Part shown: positions 4,149-7,419 of the stretch, one piece after another
How the letters are laid out: the number at the start of each line of letters is the position of its first letter
How positions within the stretch are numbered: the first letter of the stretch is position 1
Source of the DNA: a bacterium
GTDB lineage: Bacteria > UBP18 > UBA7526
Direction of reading: 5' to 3'
Length of the DNA: 7,419 nt
NCBI GenBank assembly: GCA_030615855.1
Contig: JAUWYL010000035.1
Coordinates: forward strand, 1 to 7,419
The notes under the pieces: model-generated
Database searches by the model: none
Seen by the model: the letters and a program-made list of their open reading frames with translations, nothing else
Told to the model about the DNA's origin: nothing
Program-made: the position numbers and the translations under genes

Positions 4149-5950
4149 ACGCGCTCCTTTATCCTATAGTTTTACCTTTGGTAGCTGGTACTATATCTTT
4201 TATCATCCCTAAAAAGCGAAAAGCTTATCTTTACCTGTTAGCCTTTGCCACATCCTTAGCCACCCTTCTGGTGGCTATTTATCTATTCATGAATCGACCA
4301 TTATCCTGGCAACTGAATGACTTCACCATTTTAAGGGTGGACAGTCTTTCCAGCTTCATACTGCTGGCCATCGCTCTCTTTGGTTTCCTCATCATCCTCT
4401 ATTCCCTTCGCTATATGGGAGAGAAGCAGGGATTAAAAGTATATTATGCTAATCTATTATGGACCATTGGAGCGGCCTGCGGAGTAGTCCTATCAAATAA
4501 TCTGATTCTTTTCTTAACATTTTGGGGATTCTTGGGGATTACTCTATATCTTCTCATAAATCTTGGGGGGGAAGAAGCGGCTTATGCCGCGAAGAAGACC
4601 TTCATTATTATTGGCGGCTCAGACGCTTTAATACTCCTGGGCATAGCAATCATCTGGCAACTTACCGGGTCTTTCCAGATGGACGGAATAAGTATATCTT
4701 TAAATGGAGGATTGCCCCTCCTGGCCTATCTCTCTTTGGCCATAGGGGCCTTTGCCAAGGCAGGGGCCATGCCCTTTCACACCTGGATTCCTGATATGGC
4801 CGAGAGCGCACCGGTCTCAGTCACCGCATTCCTGCCGGCATCATTGGATAAGTTGTTGGGTATCTATCTCTTGGCCAGGATCTCATTAAATCTCTTTATA
4901 ATGAATAAGGCCCTGGGTTTGGTTTTATTAATAGTTGGGGCAGTAACCATTATTGCTGCAGTGATGATGGCCTTGATCCAGCACGACTTGAAGAGACTCC
5001 TCTCTTACCATGCAGTATCCCAAGTGGGTTATATGGTTTTAGGTATTGGAACAGGCAACCCGATAGGCATTGCTGGTGGTTTATTCCACATGTTGAATCA
5101 TGCTATCTATAAAGGCTGTCTTTTCTTATGTGGTGGCGGCGTAGAACATCAAACAAGAACCTCGAACCTAAATAAATTGGGTGGATTAGCCAAGGCCATG
5201 CCCATTACCTTCGTTACCTGCCTAATAGCCGCCCTATCCATATCTGGCATTCCTCCCTTCAATGGCTTCGTCTCCAAGTGGATGGTCTATCAGGGTGTGA
5301 TTGAACTTGGGAAGACTGGGGATAGACTATGGGTTATATGGCTAATAGCCGCTATGTTTGGTTCTGCCTTGACTTTAGCCAGCTTTATGAAGTTAATTCA
5401 CGCTATATTCTTAGGCCAACGAGCTAAAGAATTAGCAGGCAAACGAATCACTGAAGTCCCCTGGACCATGTGGCTTCCTATGGTGATTTTAGCTGGTCTC
5501 TGCATTCTTTTTGGGGTATTCGCTATATCAGTGCCCCTAAGACATTTTATCCTTCCTGCGGTAGAAGGCGTCTCATTCTTAGGGTTCTGGTCACCAGCCT
5601 TAGCCACCCTTTTGATCATCATAGGCATCATAATTGGGCTCATTCTTTATGGTATAAGTAACTTGAGACTGAATTTAAGGAGGGACACCAGTTTTATCGG
5701 AGGGGAAGTAATCCCTGATGAATATCGAGTTAGCGGGGTTGATTTCTATAATACGGTAAAGGAACTTTCACCCCTCAAAGGGATCTACAAAAAGGCAGAA
5801 GATAAATTCTTCGATATCTATGACCAAGGCAAAAGACTCACCCTCTTCTTTACCCGTCGACTTCAACATTTACATAGTGGGATACTTCCCACATATTTGG
5901 TCTGGTGCTTAGTGGGAATGCTCGTCCTATTCTTCGTTTTAATGAGGTAA
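4145..5950 (+). CDS. NuoL-type antiporter-like membrane subunit (proton_antipo_M), atypical TM5/TM8
   Basis: A 601-aa polytopic protein (about 14 or more membrane segments) of the NuoL/NuoM/MrpA/MrpD family, expected to form an ion channel in the membrane arm. Recognisable elements are KAGAMPFHTWIPDMAESAPVSV (TM7 Lys205 and following, conserved in pieces), HDLKRLLSYHAVSQVGYM (280-297), the LFHMLNHAIYKG helix with His315, His319 and Lys323, and SGIPPFNGFVSKW with Lys378 (TM12 lysine). Two positions differ from the usual pattern: where FxxWE carries the TM5 glutamate this protein has TFWGFLG (Gly128), and the TM8 segment usually read HAxxMVxAG is LPASLDKLLG (230-239). Asp160 in TM6 is an added buried acid. 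The C-terminal 90 residues form a charged, probably amphipathic stretch (GVDFYNTVKEL, FFDIYDQGKRL) and a last membrane helix starting LPTYLVW. The ATGA overlap places it directly after the catalytic subunit. It is not a plain MrpD; HyfB/NuoL-like is the best family label. Confidence 0.9.
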   Translation: MNALLYPIVLPLVAGTISFIIPKKRKAYLYLLAFATSLATLLVAIYLFMNRPLSWQLNDFTILRVDSLSSFILLAIALFGFLIILYSLRYMGEKQGLKVYYANLLWTIGAACGVVLSNNLILFLTFWGFLGITLYLLINLGGEEAAYAAKKTFIIIGGSDALILLGIAIIWQLTGSFQMDGISISLNGGLPLLAYLSLAIGAFAKAGAMPFHTWIPDMAESAPVSVTAFLPASLDKLLGIYLLARISLNLFIMNKALGLVLLIVGAVTIIAAVMMALIQHDLKRLLSYHAVSQVGYMVLGIGTGNPIGIAGGLFHMLNHAIYKGCLFLCGGGVEHQTRTSNLNKLGGLAKAMPITFVTCLIAALSISGIPPFNGFVSKWMVYQGVIELGKTGDRLWVIWLIAAMFGSALTLASFMKLIHAIFLGQRAKELAGKRITEVPWTMWLPMVILAGLCILFGVFAISVPLRHFILPAVEGVSFLGFWSPALATLLIIIGIIIGLILYGISNLRLNLRRDTSFIGGEVIPDEYRVSGVDFYNTVKELSPLKGIYKKAEDKFFDIYDQGKRLTLFFTRRLQHLHSGILPTYLVWCLVGMLVLFFVLMR

Positions 5951-5954
5951 CTAA

Positions 5955-6479
5955 ATGCTTGAACTGTATATCCTTTCATTGCTCATGATTATAGGTGCCA
6001 TAATTGCCGTAGAGATTAAGGATCTATTATCCTCAGTCATTGCTGTAGGTGCCGTGGGATTAGTGCTATCAGTTACCTTCCTTATATTAAAGGCGCCAGA
6101 TTTAGCCATTACTCAGTTAGTAGTAGAGCTTTTATGTCTAATTATTTTGATTCAGGCAACAATTAAGAGAGGTATTCCGCGGGTTATAAGCAGACAGAGT
6201 TTTCTTACTATATTTGTGACCTTAACCTTTATTGGTCTATTTTTAGCATTTGCTTATTCTTCCTTAAGAGACCTACCCCAGTTTGGCCATCCCATAATGA
6301 GGGTGGCTAACCATTACTTAGAAGAGGGCTTAAATAAAACCGGAGCAACCAATCTGGTGGCTTCAGTGATCTTAGATTTTCGTGCTTATGACACCTTGGG
6401 TGAGGCAACAGTACTCTTTACCGCAGTGATTGGAGTCCTGGCAGTTTTGAGAAAAATCGGAAGGAAGAAAACCCCATGA
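5955..6479 (+). CDS. Fused MbhD-MbhE protein (DUF4040 plus MrpA C-terminal-like domain)
   Basis: A 174-aa membrane protein with two domains that are separate genes (mbhD, mbhE) in Pyrococcus and form the C-terminal part of MrpA in Mrp antiporters. The N-terminal half contains the DUF4040 signature LKAPDLAITQLVVELL (45-60) with Glu58, the acid that corresponds to a conserved MrpA residue involved in ion transfer. The C-terminal half has GATNLVASVILDFRAYDTLGEATVLFTA (130-157, conserved in pieces), with DFRAYDTLGE the classic MbhE/MrpA motif (Asp141, Asp146, Glu150). About five hydrophobic segments are apparent, joined by a loop around 103-128. The gene begins 4 bases after the NuoL-like stop with a GAGGT ribosome site (5944-5948) and overlaps the mnhB start by ATGA. 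It probably lies at the sodium/proton path between hydrogenase and Mrp-like modules. Confidence 0.92.
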   Translation: MLELYILSLLMIIGAIIAVEIKDLLSSVIAVGAVGLVLSVTFLILKAPDLAITQLVVELLCLIILIQATIKRGIPRVISRQSFLTIFVTLTFIGLFLAFAYSSLRDLPQFGHPIMRVANHYLEEGLNKTGATNLVASVILDFRAYDTLGEATVLFTAVIGVLAVLRKIGRKKTP

Positions 6480-6943
6480 GACAAAAAAATCTGCGTAATC
6501 AGCGATCAGGAATGACACTAATTGTAAAGACAATTACCCGTCTAACCATCGGACTAATTCTTTTGTTCGGCATCTATATCGTCCTGCACGGACATATTAC
6601 ACCCGGGGGTGGCTTTGCTGGAGGAGTAATTATCGCTTTATCCTTTATTCATCTGATGCTTGCTTTTGGAAAGGATCTGGCTCTGAAGAAGTTAAGCGAG
6701 GTTCAGGCTTCTTTCTTTGAGAGCCTGGGTGCCATTATGTTTTTGACTATTGCTATTCTGGGTTTTGTGGGTGGATACTTCTTCCTCAATTTCTTCTCAG
6801 ATAAAGGAGAGCCCTTTAGACTCTTTAGCGCCGGGATTATTCCTTTATGTAATGTCGCCATATGTTTTAAGGTGGGAGCGGGATTATTTGCCATCTTTGC
6901 AGCTCTGGTCTTCCTAAAGATAGGTTCAGGAGAGGAGAAATGA
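6476..6943 (+). CDS. mnhB: MnhB/MrpB-family subunit (MbhF equivalent)
   Basis: A 155-aa membrane protein with four likely helices, belonging to the MnhB (MrpB) domain family of Na+/H+ antiporters and Mbh hydrogenases. The defining motif HGHITPGGGFAGG is at residues 38-50 (family LxGHxxPGGGFxGG), and the C-terminal SAGIIPLCNVAICFKVGAGLF (118-138, conserved in pieces) is also standard. The start at 6476 overlaps the preceding stop (ATGA) and has GGAAGGAAG (6459-6467) 8 bases upstream. This adds a charged 12-residue leader before the first helix. The alternative ATG at 6512 has only an adjacent AGGA with no spacing, so I keep 6476. It stabilises the Mrp-like module in which Na+ translocation is believed to occur. 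Confidence 0.93.
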   Translation: MRQKNLRNQRSGMTLIVKTITRLTIGLILLFGIYIVLHGHITPGGGFAGGVIIALSFIHLMLAFGKDLALKKLSEVQASFFESLGAIMFLTIAILGFVGGYFFLNFFSDKGEPFRLFSAGIIPLCNVAICFKVGAGLFAIFAALVFLKIGSGEEK

Positions 6944-7278
6944 TAATCTACTTCATGTGCCTGATTCTTTTCTGTGTTGGTCTATACGCTATTTTGGTAA
7001 AGAGGAACCTCATTAAGATTATCATTGGCATAATAATAACCGAATATGCAGTTAACTTATTCTTTATCTTAGTTGCCTACCGCTCGAAAGGTCGGGCACC
7101 GATATTAGCACCAGATCAGATAGTCAAGAATATGGTCGATCCCCTGCCTCAAGCGCTGGTCTTAACTGCCATTGTTATCGGCCTGGCCGTGACTGCCTTG
7201 ATAGTCTCCATTGCGGTAAGAGTCTATGAAAAATATGGTACTTTTGATATTACCAAAATTAGGAGATTAAAAGGATGA
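6940..7278 (+). CDS. mnhC: MnhC/NuoK-family subunit (MbhG equivalent)
   Basis: A 112-aa protein with three transmembrane helices, homologous to NuoK and to MrpC/MbhG. Signatures are GLYAILVKRNLIKIIIG (14-30), YAVNLFFILVAYR in TM2, and the MrpC-specific DPLPQALVLTAIVIGLAVTA segment in TM3 that separates it from NuoK (whose TM3 glutamate is absent here). A single membrane acid, Glu35 in IITEYAVNL, is three residues beyond where NuoK has its TM2 glutamate. GGAGAGGAG (6929-6937) is a good ribosome site, and the start overlaps the mnhB stop by ATGA. The protein sits between the DE/B part and the antiporter subunit that follows. Confidence 0.93.
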   Translation: MIIYFMCLILFCVGLYAILVKRNLIKIIIGIIITEYAVNLFFILVAYRSKGRAPILAPDQIVKNMVDPLPQALVLTAIVIGLAVTALIVSIAVRVYEKYGTFDITKIRRLKG

Positions 7279-7419
7279 ACCTATTGCCCCTCTTCGTGGC
7301 TATACCATTGGGTACTGCATTTCTGGTCTCTCTTTTTGGAAAAAGAGTAAAGAATTTTTCTGATTCTTTATCCAATTTAGCCACCCTTTCCTTACTTCTC
7401 CTTTCTTTATTTTCCATAT
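7275..7419 (+). CDS. MrpD/NuoM-type antiporter subunit, N-terminal fragment (cut by the window end; MbhH equivalent)
   Basis: Only the first 48 codons are visible: an N-terminal hydrophobic helix (NLLPLFVAIPLGTAFLVSLF), a short basic turn (GKRVKNFSD) and the start of a second helix rich in Leu/Ser. This is the usual beginning of MrpD/MbhH/NuoM/N subunits, and the position directly after mnhC is where mrpD/mbhH stands in Mrp and Mbh operons. The start overlaps the mnhC stop (ATGA) with AGGAG (7261-7265) upstream. The identity rests mainly on context because the diagnostic central helices lie beyond the window. If confirmed, the complex would have two antiporter-type subunits together with the NuoL-like protein. 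Confidence 0.75.
   Translation, partial: MNLLPLFVAIPLGTAFLVSLFGKRVKNFSDSLSNLATLSLLLLSLFSI

Noticed and set aside
4522-4794. Plus-strand alternative-frame open stretch inside the NuoL-like gene (and a similar one at 5470-5661)
   Set aside because: The translation is low in hydrophobic order and unlike any family, while the main frame carries continuous antiporter motifs across the same bases.

Overview
The window is almost entirely one strand (+) of tightly packed, co-oriented genes for a membrane-bound, energy-converting [NiFe] hydrogenase of the group 4 / Mbh-Mrp type, with a nickel/cobalt transporter gene pair embedded in it. Base composition is moderate. Good Shine-Dalgarno sequences precede several of the genes, and six adjacent gene pairs overlap. 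This looks like an anaerobic bacterium with a fermentative or ferredoxin-based metabolism. The sequence alone does not fix the phylum. An uncultivated bacterial lineage is my guess, and an archaeon with Shine-Dalgarno initiation is not formally excluded.

Layout. Positions 1-822 hold the 3' part of a NuoH/MbhM-like membrane anchor whose start lies upstream of the window. Positions 841-1855 hold a CbiM/NikM-type substrate-binding membrane protein and a small PDGLE-domain (CbiN/NikN-like) partner. Positions 1856-2100 are non-coding and carry a cluster of inverted repeats. From 2101 the catalytic module follows: small subunit (MbhJ/NuoB-like), 30-kDa subunit (MbhK/NuoC-like) and large [NiFe] subunit (MbhL/NuoD-like, with both Ni-binding CxxC motifs). 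From 4145 the ion-translocating module follows: a large NuoL-type antiporter subunit, a fused MbhD-MbhE protein, MnhB (MbhF), MnhC (MbhG) and the start of a second MrpD/NuoM-type antiporter subunit cut by the window end.

How it should work (family knowledge plus inference). Electrons, probably from reduced ferredoxin, would pass through the [4Fe-4S] cluster of the small subunit to the NiFe site of the large subunit to reduce protons to H2, or in reverse. The NuoH-like anchor would couple this to H+ or Na+ movement through the antiporter-like subunits. The CbiM/PDGLE pair plausibly feeds nickel to the same enzyme. No ferredoxin-type subunit (MbhN/NuoI), MbhI, MrpE/F/G, hydrogenase maturation gene, or ECF T-component/ATPase (CbiQ/CbiO) is present in the window. 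They may lie outside it.

Points of most interest are the Ni-transporter pair inside the hydrogenase locus, the palindrome cluster just before the catalytic module, the atypical NuoL-type subunit lacking the canonical TM5 glutamate, and the presence of two antiporter-type subunits with a fused D-E protein.
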